Assembly: GCF_025685605.1 (NCBI RefSeq)
Contig: NZ_JAGTUT010000001.1
Span: 2,294,001-2,358,000 of the forward strand
Length of the DNA: 64,000 nucleotides
Direction: 5' to 3'
DNA from: Granulicella arctica
GTDB lineage: Bacteria > Acidobacteriota > Terriglobia > Terriglobales > Acidobacteriaceae
Of the stretch, positions 18,202-30,600 are shown piece after piece. Every line of letters starts with the position of its first letter. Positions within the stretch are counted from its first letter, which is position 1. A program made the translations under genes and the position numbers. Under the pieces are notes generated by a model that searched no databases, was not told the DNA's origin, and worked only from the letters and a program-made list of their open reading frames with translations.

Positions 18202-19167
18202 CTACTGGATATTCTTTGTACCTCTCCCTACGACTGCCTCGATACGACTTTGCAGTCTTTTCCTTAGGTCAACAGCATTGGAGTAGTCAATGAAATTATA
18301 TTGCCTGGCATCAAAGTGAATGTTTGCAAGGTCTTTCTGATCACAAATCCACAATACGGGCCTGCCAAGTCCTAGCATGAATCCTGACTCAAAGTAGACG
18401 CCATTGTTCTGCTCTGTGAAGTCGGCAATGAGGAATTTCGCACGTCGGAGTTGCGCGATTATCTCGTCATCAATTCGGTTTGCATGCTCCACTAGGTCCA
18501 TGTATACAGGCTCATAGCCTGCCGCCCGAACCGCTGAGGTAATCGGTTCTTTTATGAATCTCCTGGCTTCAGCGAATGACATCGCAATGAAAGTCGCATT
18601 TGAGTTTGATCCAGCCTCTTTCCGCCTTGAAAGCTCGGCCCAGCCGGCAGCTGTAAGACAGCAGGGTACTGCAGAAGCTTCAAATGTTTGTTCACTAGTC
18701 AAAAAACCATACTTCTCTAGTGCTTCTATTAAGAAAAAGGCTTCGTCCATGTCCCGCGCACAAATCAAGGTGAAGTCATCTTCCAGGTAAAATGTTGTTG
18801 ACTTGCCAGGTCCTTTCGAGGTCTTGCCAATCCATTGGAGCAATATTCCTAACTTCTCTTCGACTGCGGGCTCCGGACTATTGAGCATCGGAAGTATTTC
18901 ACTTCGTTGGTGCATTGGAAGCTCGCGTAAGTCTTGAAATCCTTCTGATGCAGTCCTGAAAGCCCAGCTTACCTTATGAAGTTCCTCGAAAAGAGGGTTG
19001 CCCTCAGTAGGAATTTCCCATTTGAACTCAGTACTCACGCTGTAAGCGCCACACCGCCGACATATATAGTCTTGTCCCGATCCCAAAACTGTAGATAGGG
19101 TCGCGGCAGGTGCATTACAGATCAGACAAAGCCCATTAACATTCTCTTCGTGAAAACGGCTATACAT
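18202..19167 (-). CDS. Zinc-finger / wHTH-like / nucleoside-deoxyribosyltransferase-like protein of the Thoeris cassette
   Basis: 321 residues, first gene of the defence operon and not a standard Thoeris member. Residues 14-39 form a C4 zinc ribbon (CLIC...CRRC). The middle (~140-182) has the pattern of a winged helix (FFLIEALEKYGFLTS ... LTAAGWAELS). The C-terminal domain (193-320) resembles nucleoside 2-deoxyribosyltransferase-like folds: FIAMSF, RIDDEIIAQLRRAKFLIADF and NNGVYFESGFMLGLGRPV, where E260 matches the catalytic Glu of that family, then IHFDARQYNFIDY. This fold is related to TIR and can act on N-glycosidic bonds, so it may be a second nucleotide/NAD-processing or sensing component (inference). 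The ATG lies 6 bp past a decayed gyrA stop codon, with which it is in frame. Confidence 0.7.
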   Translation of the reverse strand: MYSRFHEENVNGLCLICNAPAATLSTVLGSGQDYICRRCGAYSVSTEFKWEIPTEGNPLFEELHKVSWAFRTASEGFQDLRELPMHQRSEILPMLNSPEPAVEEKLGILLQWIGKTSKGPGKSTTFYLEDDFTLICARDMDEAFFLIEALEKYGFLTSEQTFEASAVPCCLTAAGWAELSRRKEAGSNSNATFIAMSFAEARRFIKEPITSAVRAAGYEPVYMDLVEHANRIDDEIIAQLRRAKFLIADFTEQNNGVYFESGFMLGLGRPVLWICDQKDLANIHFDARQYNFIDYSNAVDLRKRLQSRIEAVVGRGTKNIQ

Positions 19168-19173
19168 AGCGAC

Positions 19174-19287
19174 CTATTGCAGTAGCGTTCCTTCTTCGGC
19201 TGGGTCTTGACTTATTCAGTGGATGACCAAGGCGGCGGCTATCTTCCTGATCTTCGAGGTCGAATAGCTTGACGCCCATTTGCTGCG
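19174..19287 (-). repeat. Degenerate copy of the gyrA 3' end (copy A)
   Basis: Reads on the minus strand like the last ~38 codons of gyrA, from the ATGGGCGTCAAGCTA equivalent to a TAG exactly where gyrA stops. By eye it is about 80-85% identical to the true end, with small deletions that break the frame. It shares the 2-nt deficit in the G run with copy B. The defence operon starts 6 bp beyond it. Confidence 0.85.
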
Positions 19288-19580
19288 ATTGTTGGCGTAG
19301 ATGCGTTGGTTCCAGTCCAACGCATCTTGCCACGCTAACTAGTTCTACCAGAAATTAGCAGTAAAGCCCTGCGCGGTGAACTGTTCCAGCGCTCCGGCTA
19401 GATAATGGGCAGCACAAACTTGACAAACAAGCCCTCCACAGAGGGAGTAGCTACGTTAGGGCGCCAAGGTACGTTGGACCAAGTCCAAGCCTAAGTCCAT
19501 TGTTTTGTTAGACCTTGGACTTCAGAGAAAAAATAAAAGGTACAAGACTCCTCTACGTAGGCAGAGGAGTCTGTTGAACG
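19288..19580. other. Non-coding, hairpin-rich spacer between two gyrA-end copies
   Basis: About 290 bp without a convincing gene. It holds three inverted repeats: 19299-19327 (arms agatgcgttgg / ccaacgcatct, 7-nt loop), 19481-19522 (aagtccaag / cttggactt) and 19545-19572 (agactcctct / agaggagtct). It could be the remnant of an integrated element, an attachment region or a small structured RNA. Confidence 0.5.
19523..19572 (-). terminator. Rho-independent-like terminator downstream of copy B
   Basis: On the minus strand the 10-bp stem agactcctct / agaggagtct (8-nt loop) is followed by TGTACC and a T-rich run (ttttattttttc). It would end transcripts that come through copy B. Confidence 0.55.
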
Positions 19581-19700
19581 TTACTGCAGCAGCGTCCTCT
19601 CTTCGGGCTGAGTTTTGGCCTCTTCGGGGGATGACTACGGCGGCGGCTACCTTGTCCTGATCTTCGAGGTCGAGTAGCTTGACCCCCATGGTGATGCTGC
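19581..19700 (-). repeat. Degenerate copy of the gyrA 3' end (copy B)
   Basis: About 95% identical by eye to the last ~38 codons of gyrA, in the same orientation, including the ATGGGGGTCAAGCTACTC block and ending at a TAA where gyrA has TAG. A 2-nt deficit in the G run shifts the frame, so it is not a working gyrA tail. It starts 12 bp after the stop of the 55-aa gene. Confidence 0.9.
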
Positions 19701-19712
19701 AGGTCCGGGAAG

Positions 19713-19880
19713 CTAGGCGTAGAGGAGGTGGAGCTTCGCCTGATAGTCGGCTTCCACTTCGCGCTCTTCGACGGTGTGGCCTTCGGGGAGAACGGGGGTG
19801 ACGGTGGATCCGTCGGGCGCCGTGGATTCGTAGGTGGCGATAGCTTTTCCACTTCCATTCTTGATGACGTTGATCTTCAT
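19713..19880 (-). CDS. Very small protein, 55 aa, unknown
   Basis: Encodes MKINVIKNGSGKAIATYEST, then a Pro/Val/Glu-rich middle and the end YQAKLHLLYA. It has GC-rich codon use and the ATG is preceded by taggagag, so it is a good small-gene candidate. It is the second of two short genes lying between true gyrA and copy B (9 bp after the 80-aa gene). No domain recognised. Confidence 0.6.
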   Translation of the reverse strand: MKINVIKNGSGKAIATYESTAPDGSTVTPVLPEGHTVEEREVEADYQAKLHLLYA

Positions 19881-19889
19881 AAAACTCTC

Positions 19890-20132
19890 CTAAACTGCGT
19901 TGCTGATGAACTGGAAGGCGATTGCCTGGGAACCTACCGTGGTGACGGTGCAGTTGTAGCGGGTGGGGTTGATGTAAGCGGTCACGTTCGAGATGAGTAC
20001 GCCGGTCAGGTTGTTGGGGAAGGTGCTGTTGAGCTGGCAGACAACGGCTTCGTGGTTGGTCATGCCACCGCCGGAAAAGGCATAGGTGATGGTCGCGTTG
20101 CCGTTCTGGGTGATTACAGATGATGTTGCCAT
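19890..20132 (-). CDS. Small Thr/Asn-rich protein, 80 aa, unknown
   Basis: Starts MATSSVITQNGNATITYAFS after a strong ggagg ribosome site; the rest is rich in Asn, Thr and Val (ISNVTAYINPTRYNCTVTTV), suggesting beta structure, with two cysteines and no signal peptide. It precedes the 55-aa gene by 9 bp; both sit between the gyrA terminator and gyrA-end copy B, i.e. inside what looks like an inserted segment. Function unknown. Confidence 0.6.
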   Translation of the reverse strand: MATSSVITQNGNATITYAFSGGGMTNHEAVVCQLNSTFPNNLTGVLISNVTAYINPTRYNCTVTTVGSQAIAFQFISNAV

Positions 20133-20211
20133 GTGTCCTCCGTGCATAGGTGGCGATGCACTCGTCGAGATGGTGCGATGGGAGGGTAATCCGTTTCGCA
20201 AGGGCAACGAG

Positions 20212-20239
20212 AAAAGGCGCGAGGTGATGCCCTCGCGCC
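20212..20239 (-). terminator. Rho-independent terminator of gyrA
   Basis: Minus strand reads ggcgcgagg, a 6-nt loop, cctcgcgcc, then TTTTC. It is a canonical GC-rich stem and T run, 27 bp after the gyrA stop. Confidence 0.85.
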
Positions 20240-20265
20240 CTTCATATACGAATTGAACTACATAT

Positions 20266-23175
<2,910 letters not shown>

Positions 23176-23658
23176 GGTTTATCTCTCTATTATAGAGGGT
23201 TTTGCAGGGCAGAGACAGGGTTGATGCCCCTTCGTGCGGAGTATCTCGGGACATCCCTAGGGTGTTCCGGGTGTCAGCCTAAAGGATCATTCGCTTGCAC
23301 AAAAAGCTTACTTGCCTTCATAGAAAAATCAATGCTATCTATGAAAATTCATTAGCAGGTAACATTTGCAGCCGCGGGTAAGTGCAGGCTGTCAGAACCG
23401 GTCTCCAGCCCTCAATCCTGACTATTTGATCGTTTATTGTGATGCGCAAATAATTTTACGCAACTTCACAATATTTGACGGGTTTTAGGCAACCTTTCAG
23501 AGAGTGGGGCAAATCGCGGCCGAAGACCGTCTCATAAGTTGTTACTTTAGTTTAATTCTTCGCTGTGATTAATCCCCTGTAAACCTTTTATTATCTTGTT
23601 CTTAGACGATATATCCTGAGCAGGCGTCATTGGGTGATCAGATTGCAGTGACATCTGC
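23176..23658. other. Divergent intergenic region, gyrA / TonB receptor
   Basis: About 480 bp with promoters for both directions expected. The gyrA-proximal end has the TATAAT palindrome near 23186-23200. The central part is AT-rich, with two similar words (catagaaaaatc, ctatgaaaattc) near 23320-23350. No RNA gene or ORF is supported. Confidence 0.4.
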
Positions 23659-26600
23659 ATGACTAGGACATTTTGGCATTCCACGCTTCTTACGCTCGGA
23701 CTTTTATCGAGTTTGATGTCCTCCTCATCAAATTTGTCCCCAACTCTCCAGGCGCAAGAGACGACCGGAGCGATTGTCGGAGCAATCAAGGATGCCAGCG
23801 GCGCTGTAATCCCTCATGCGCATGTGCATGTTGATACGGCCTCTTTGCCGGGCGGGAAAACCACAGACACAGACGCGAAAGGCAACTATCATTTTGCCAA
23901 TCTGCCGCCGGGATCTTATGTGATCACGGTAAGTTCAAAAGGCTTCTCGGAGTTGAGGCGCGAGGGTTTGATGCTTGAGGTGGGTCACTCGCCGAGCGTC
24001 GACCTGACGCTGACGGTCGGATCTGAGAGCACCGTTGTTGAGGTGAGCGCCGAGTCGCCGGCGATCGATGTGACGACTGTGACGACGCTGACCAACGTGA
24101 CGCAGGATGTGATCAACTATGTGCCGCGCGGCCGGTCGTATCAATCCGTGATCCAGTTTGCGCCTTCGGCCCGTAATGAGCCGCTGATGGGCAATACGAC
24201 TACGAACGGAAGCGGCAGTGTATCGCCGGGCAACGGGAGCAATGGCAATTCCTACGGCTACTCGGTTGCGGGCGGATCGGATTCGGAGAACTCATACCTC
24301 GTCGAGGGCCAGGAAACGGCTAACCTGATTGGCGGCTACTCGCACACCAATGTGCCGTTTGACTTCATCCAGGAGGTTCAGGTTAAGAGCTCCGGCATCG
24401 AGGCGGAGCATGGCGGAGCACTCGGCGGCGTGGTGAATGTGATTATGCAGAAGGGTAGTCCGAAGTTTCACGGATCGGCCTTCATCCAATTTGAGAACCA
24501 GTCGCTCGACGCTGGCCCAAGTCCGTTCTCGCACTACGATGCGACCAGCGCCCCGACGGCGACAAACTGGCAGGGTGCAGCCGGTTACAGTGGACTCGCG
24601 GACGCAGCCTATCAGAGCTATCAGCCGATTAAGCCCAATCACAGCGATGTCTTTCCGGGCTTCACGCTGGGTGGTCCACTGGCGATGTTGCTTGCAAGGG
24701 CCCTGCCGCTTTCACCCAAATGGAACGATAAACTTTTCTTCTTCGTTGGCTTCAACCCGGAGCTGGCACGCTACTCCGAGCGCCTGAACTTTGGCTCTGC
24801 CAATGGCGGCGTTATCCCATTCAGCCAGAATACGAACACGTACTACACAACAGCGCGCATCGATGCGAGGGTGACAGAGCGGGTTCGTGTCTTTGCATCC
24901 TGGCTCTACCAGTTGCAGCGTGCAAATGGCGAGAACCTGCCACAGGCTGACTCCAAAAATGGTGCGTTGAATCCTGTGACCGGCTGCTTCGGTGCTGCAG
25001 CCACGCCATGCACGGGTTCATTCACCGATCCGTCTGTCTACGCTCACACCCTCGGCTACGACGCTCCGAATACGACGTTCAACACCGGCGCTGATATTAC
25101 GGTGACTCACAATATCGTAGCGACGACACGATTTGGCTACTATTTCGAGAACTATCACGACTTTGGCTATCCTCAGGGAGGGGTGCTGTACCAGTTCCAG
25201 AACAACGGCGTTGGTGCAACTGATGCCAGCGGAACGAATCCACTGCCAGCATCACTTTCCCAGGGTCCGGGCTCCGTAAACGCAGCTCTCGACGCCAACT
25301 TCACGGGGTATAACTCCAACAAGGCGATCCAGTTTGATCAGGATGCTGCCTGGTACAAAAGCACGAAATTTGGAACACACAACTTCAAATTCGGATATCA
25401 GCTGGTTCGCAATTCGAACTATATCTTCCAGGGTTACAACGAGCCATATGTCCAGGTGAACGTTGGCCAGAGCGCGTCATATGTGCCCGGAAGTCCAACA
25501 GGTAAGGCGAACTGCGCTGCTCTGCAAGCGACAACGCAGGCCGCCAACCCGGGTACACCGCCGGCAAACATCGGCTGCGAAGGACAGTATGGCTATGTGA
25601 CCGTCTACGACTTCGGCACAGGCGGGAAAGCGACCAGCTACGATCATGGTCTCTTTGCGCAGGACTCCTGGACGGTTGGGCATGGAGTGACGCTGGATGT
25701 GGGCGTTCGTCTGGATAAGGAGTTTCTACCGGGAGAAGGTCAGGGTGCTGGAGCACCGCCGAAGCCAATCGACTTCAGCTGGGGTGACAAAGTTGCTCCT
25801 CGTCTTGGCGCTGCGTGGGATGTTTTCCGGGATGGACGGATGAAGGTGTTTGGTAGCTATGGTGTGTTCTACGACACCATGAAGCTGAACCTGGCGATCA
25901 GCTCATTTGGCGGGCAGTACTGGCAAAATTGTGTGTACGGCTTGAACACGTCGAGCCTCACTTCGATCGTTCCTGCCTATGACAGCAATCATCGCTATTG
26001 CAGTGGACCAGATGCAACGAACCAGGCAAACTTTACGGGTGGAACGACGCCGGCCGGTTTGACCTTTATCGAAAACCTCAACAATCGCGCCTTTCCGACG
26101 ACCTGCGCTACGTGCAGTTCGAGCCAGGAAGGTGTTGCTCCCGGGCTCAAGCCGTATCGCCAGCATGAGGCTGTGGCCGGTGTGGACTATCAGCTTGCCC
26201 GGAATGTGGCGTTCGAGGCTCGATACGATCGGCGGAGGCTGGATCATGTGATTGAGGACTCGGCGATCGTCAACCCAGAAGTGGGAGAAACCTTTGTCGT
26301 GGTCAATCCGGGGCAGGGCGTCAATGCTACTTTTTCAGGATTTTGTAACTTCATCTATGGAACAGGGAGTGCTGGTTGCGTTTCCTCAAACGGCCAGACA
26401 CCTCCGGATACGACTATTCCTGCGGCCCGCAGCTATGACGGCCTCGAGTTCCGTCTGAACAAGGCGCTGAGCAGCCACTGGTCTGGCCTGTTCTCCTACA
26501 CGTATAGCCACTTTCGGGGTAACTATACGGGTTTGACCAGTTCAGATATTGCGGATGGAGGCTCGGGCGGACGCAACGCTCCGAACAACAGCCGCGCATT

Positions 26601-27258
26601 CGACGAGCCATACTTCTCCTATAACGCGCTCGGTGGCTCATCGAGCGGGCTGCTGCCGACGGATCGTCCGAATACGCTGAAGGGCTATGCGTACTATCAG
26701 CTTGGCTATTTGAAGCGGTTCACGACGGATCTTGGTGTATTCCAGACCGCCTATCAGGGTTCGCCAAACACGTCGTACGCGAATGTGGGACAGAGTTTCA
26801 ATGCATTTCCAGTGGACATCTTCAACCGCGGTGTCTGGGCTGATTTCTCGCAGAATCCAACGACAGGTGCGATTACGGTCGGAACTCCGCATACGTATCG
26901 CAATCCCTGGTATGTTCAGTCCGACCTGAACGTGACCGAATCGTACAAGCTAACCGAAGATAGGGCGGTGAGCTTCACGGCCACGTTCTCGAACGTCCTC
27001 AATCAGCATGTCGTCACCTCGGTCAATGAGCAGGTTGATTCCAGTTATTTTGGCAATCAGTTTATTACCCCGGGCGGATTTACCTACTCGGCTGGACCTG
27101 CGTTCTACGCCGCGGCAGAACGAGCCTACAACGTGAGTACTGGACTGAACAGCAACAATGATCTGGGTGGGCCTGAGACGATCAACAGTCAGTATGGCAA
27201 GCCTCTCTCATACCAACTGCCACGAACGATTCGGCTCCAGGCGAGATTTAACTTCTAG
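23659..27258 (+). CDS. TonB-dependent receptor with carboxypeptidase-regulatory-like domain
   Basis: 1199-residue outer-membrane receptor. The signal peptide runs to LQAQ; residues ~37-125 form an Ig-like CarboxypepD_reg domain (TGAIVGAIKDASGAVIPHA, FANLPPGSYVITVSSKGF); the plug follows (VVNVIMQKGSPKFHGSAF) and then a large barrel ending in aromatic-rich LQARFNF. This is the oar-like receptor class greatly expanded in Acidobacteriota, thought to import or bind polymers such as glycans. No neighbouring glycan enzyme points to the substrate. The ribosome site is weak. A strong terminator follows. Confidence 0.88.
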   Translation: MTRTFWHSTLLTLGLLSSLMSSSSNLSPTLQAQETTGAIVGAIKDASGAVIPHAHVHVDTASLPGGKTTDTDAKGNYHFANLPPGSYVITVSSKGFSELRREGLMLEVGHSPSVDLTLTVGSESTVVEVSAESPAIDVTTVTTLTNVTQDVINYVPRGRSYQSVIQFAPSARNEPLMGNTTTNGSGSVSPGNGSNGNSYGYSVAGGSDSENSYLVEGQETANLIGGYSHTNVPFDFIQEVQVKSSGIEAEHGGALGGVVNVIMQKGSPKFHGSAFIQFENQSLDAGPSPFSHYDATSAPTATNWQGAAGYSGLADAAYQSYQPIKPNHSDVFPGFTLGGPLAMLLARALPLSPKWNDKLFFFVGFNPELARYSERLNFGSANGGVIPFSQNTNTYYTTARIDARVTERVRVFASWLYQLQRANGENLPQADSKNGALNPVTGCFGAAATPCTGSFTDPSVYAHTLGYDAPNTTFNTGADITVTHNIVATTRFGYYFENYHDFGYPQGGVLYQFQNNGVGATDASGTNPLPASLSQGPGSVNAALDANFTGYNSNKAIQFDQDAAWYKSTKFGTHNFKFGYQLVRNSNYIFQGYNEPYVQVNVGQSASYVPGSPTGKANCAALQATTQAANPGTPPANIGCEGQYGYVTVYDFGTGGKATSYDHGLFAQDSWTVGHGVTLDVGVRLDKEFLPGEGQGAGAPPKPIDFSWGDKVAPRLGAAWDVFRDGRMKVFGSYGVFYDTMKLNLAISSFGGQYWQNCVYGLNTSSLTSIVPAYDSNHRYCSGPDATNQANFTGGTTPAGLTFIENLNNRAFPTTCATCSSSQEGVAPGLKPYRQHEAVAGVDYQLARNVAFEARYDRRRLDHVIEDSAIVNPEVGETFVVVNPGQGVNATFSGFCNFIYGTGSAGCVSSNGQTPPDTTIPAARSYDGLEFRLNKALSSHWSGLFSYTYSHFRGNYTGLTSSDIADGGSGGRNAPNNSRAFDEPYFSYNALGGSSSGLLPTDRPNTLKGYAYYQLGYLKRFTTDLGVFQTAYQGSPNTSYANVGQSFNAFPVDIFNRGVWADFSQNPTTGAITVGTPHTYRNPWYVQSDLNVTESYKLTEDRAVSFTATFSNVLNQHVVTSVNEQVDSSYFGNQFITPGGFTYSAGPAFYAAAERAYNVSTGLNSNNDLGGPETINSQYGKPLSYQLPRTIRLQARFNF

Positions 27259-27288
27259 ACTGAATAGACTGAATTTGGCGCTCGTATG

Positions 27289-27321
27289 TAGGCGGAGAGC
27301 TTAGCTCTCCGCCTATGCTTT
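27289..27321 (+). terminator. Terminator after TonB receptor 1
   Basis: 12-bp perfect stem taggcggagagc / gctctccgccta, 3-nt loop, then gctttttg. The core gcggagagc / gctctccgc is the same as in the terminator at 31279. Confidence 0.85.
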
Positions 27322-27685
27322 TTGGGATGTGACGGATCAACCCGGTAAGGCACCTGGAAACACTTTTTGCGTGAAGGATATGCTGCCTTTTATAGGAAAA
27401 ACACTCACATTATGAAGCAACATGAGTGCAATGAGCTACTTAGCCTATATATGATTTTGCGGAAATCAATTCCTAAATCTATATGGACAAGCCAGACTTC
27501 TACGCGAAGGTTGTATTGACTAAATTGCAAATGGTTGTATCTGAAGCACTAACGTGACCATGAACCCGTACGTTCACAATGGCCCGTGAGATGCACTACT
27601 CTCCCGCAGTCAACCTCAATGTCTGTCTGTTTATTGAAGCAAAGCATGCGTGGGGATTGATGACCATTTTAGGGAGAACAGCCGG
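27322..27685. promoter_or_regulatory. Leader region of TonB receptor 2 with possible sigma-70 promoter
   Basis: About 360 bp of AT-rich DNA with no gene. ttgact at 27516 and tatctg at 27538, 16 bp apart, are a reasonable -35/-10 pair (weak call). agggaga at 27671 is a good ribosome site for the ATG at 27686. Confidence 0.3.
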
Positions 27686-30600
27686 ATGAAGAAGTTACTA
27701 GGACTTGGCTTGCTTGCAGTTGCATCTGCGGCGGTCAGCTATGGGCAGGCGATATCTGTAAACGGCGGATCGATCGCCGGTACGATCACCGATTCGAGCG
27801 GAGCAGTGCTTCCTAACGCGAACATCACTGTCACGGGCACAGATACAGGTTTCAAGAAGGACCTGACCAGCGACTCGGCAGGCTTCTACAGTGTAGGACC
27901 CCTAAATCCGGGCAACTACACGGTAACGATTGTTGGAGCAGGCTTTCAGACACTGTCCACAAAGACAGTCGTTCGGACCGGTACAGTCACGAGCGGTAAC
28001 TTCAAGCTGACCGTAGGTCAGTCCTCCGAGACGATCGAAGTGAACGCGGGCCAGGTTTCGGTAAACACTGAGCAGGCTGGTGTCAGTGACGTCATCACCA
28101 ATCAGCAAATTCAGTCCTTACCAATCAACGGGCGCAACTTTCTAGATGTGGCTCAGATTGAGCCGGGCGTCATTCTGCAGTCTGGTCAGAGCTTCGATCC
28201 AACCAAGGCAGGATATTCAGCGATTTCGGTCTCGGGTGTCTCGGGCCGTACGACCCGCATTCTTCTCGATGGTCAGGACATTACTGATGAGACGGTCGGG
28301 ACGACTATTTTCAACGTGTCGCAGGGCTCGATCAATGAGTTTCAGTTGAATCGCTCCACTCAGGACGTATCGGGCGATGTAACGTCGACAGGCCAGGTGC
28401 TTGTATCGACGACTTCGGGTACGAACAAATTTCACGGTCAGGGTTTTTATAATTTTCAGGATAACCGTGCCGGCTTCGCGACTGTAGAAGGCGTGGATGC
28501 GCCATTTCAGCGCAACCAGTTCGGCGGAAGCGTTGGCGGCCCGATCCTGCGAGACAAGCTGTTCTTCTTCGGCAACATCGAGCGAATTAAGCAGGACCAA
28601 TCTGCTTCTGCGCCAATCGGCTCCATCTTCCCCCAGTATCAGGGGCTGACGGTACCTTCACCCTATCGCGAGACCTATTCGGTCGTCCGGTTGGACTACA
28701 ACGGTCCGCTGGGTGGCCACTATTTCGTGCGCGGCAACTATAACGTCAACTCGGTCTCCGGTAACTTTGGCGATGGCTTTGAGACCTATGCAAATCGCGA
28801 TAACACGCCGGGCATCTCAGGTGGCGGCGATTTCTCGACGGGTAAGTTCACTCACTCCTTCCGCGTCAGCTACGAAAAGTTCCACAACCTCATTGCCGAC
28901 ACGTCCGGCAGTGCAGTCACGACCATCAATCCTCTACCGGGAATTACGTTCCAAAACGTTGCAGCTAATCTCTTCACTGGTCCGAACGATAATGCGCCGC
29001 AGGGCACGTTTCAATCGGACAAGCAGGTCCGCTATGACGGCACCTGGACCAAGGGTGCGCACAACGTTCGCTATGGTTACAGTTTGAATCGTATTCAGGG
29101 CGGCGGTTTCGCTGCATTCTTCGGGCTCGGCGCACGTGTTCGCGAGACAGCTTCGACCATTCTTCCTGGTCACAGCGGAAGCGATCCGCTGAACGATTAT
29201 TTCGCAAGCTCGATCGTCCTCGGCAACGGGCTCGGCTTCTTTACTGAGCGTCCTGGCTTCGGTCTGCAGGGCGGCGGCGTCGCAGACTGGCGCGAAGGCG
29301 CCTACGTCTCTGATTCCTGGCGGATCAAGCCAAGCTTTACCTTCACGGCCGGCCTCCGGTGGAGTGTCGATACGGATCGCGCCAACCAGGATCTTGCAAC
29401 TCCTCTCTGCTCCGATGTCGATCCAAGTCTTGGGTTCACCGGCTGCTCTGGCGCAACGCCTCTCTTCTCGCAGTTCAGGTCAGATCTAGGCGCAAAGGTC
29501 CACCAGCCTTACGCAAATTTTGCTCCGCAAATCGGATTTGCATATGCTCCGGGTAACGCCAAGACGGTGCTTCGTGGTGCTGCGGGTATCTTCTTCGAAG
29601 GCGACGTCTTCAACAACACGACGAACGCTCGCGGCAGCCTGTTGAAGTCCGGACCATTTTTCAATGACGTCTCGGTCTGCGGAAGTGGTGTTCTGGATCA
29701 ACCAGATGGAACGATTGTCTCCAGCGTCACGGTTGGTGGAGTTTCCCAGACCATCGCACAGATCTGCTCTTCGTCGATCGCTTCAGCCGCTCCTTACATC
29801 AAGGCTTTGAACACTCTCTACCAAACCAACTCGGCGGCAAACTCCAATGCGGTCAACGGTGGTTATGTCGGGCAAAACCTGACTGTCAACGGCGTTTATG
29901 GTGCTCCCTACAAGACGCCGTACTCTGAGCAGTTCAATTTCGGTATTGAGCGCGAGATCTTCAGGGGTGCAACGCTCAAAGCTGACTATGTTCATAACGC
30001 TACGCTGAAGATTGGGCAGACACAGGATGTGAACCATGTTGGAGCGGCGCGCTTCCTGAACACGACTGCCGCTCAGGCAGCTATTACGAAGACGCTCGCT
30101 GCCTGCGGCGCAACCTCGATTACCGGAGCTCTTGCCGCTTGCCAGACGCACCCCGGCGGCGCGGGTGCCGCAAACGGACCAGTTACCATCGAAGACTTCG
30201 CTGCCAACGGTCTTGACTCGGGCGTAACGTACCTTGGAGGCTTTCCTTCCTCGTTTGGCCTGGGTGTAGGTCCGAATCAGGGTGCTGCTTTCGCGGGTCA
30301 GAATGCCAACCTCGGAACCGGGGCCTTCATTCTCCCGATCGGACGCTCCGGCTATGATGCTCTGCAGATGGTGTATCACCAGGTGAAGGAGCATCCGCTT
30401 CCTGGCATTGTGAGCAGCAACCTGCAGGTTTCATATAGCCTTTCGCGCATCGTTACGACGAATGGCCTTGGAACCTCGGATGGACTGTTCAACAATGCTT
30501 CGTACGATAACGACAACCCAACTGGAACCATCGGTCGCGCGTCGCTCGATCACAAACACGAGGTGTCCTTCGGTGGTTCTGCGAAGCTGAAGTATGGCCC

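Noticed and set aside
19174..19700. Sequencing or assembly duplication as the cause of the gyrA tails
   Set aside because: The copies differ by many substitutions and deletions and are separated by different unique DNA, which assembly error would not give.
19553..19858. 101-codon minus-strand frame through copy B and the 55-aa gene
   Set aside because: Different frame from the 55-aa gene and from the gyrA tail; Pro/Ser/Arg-rich shadow product.
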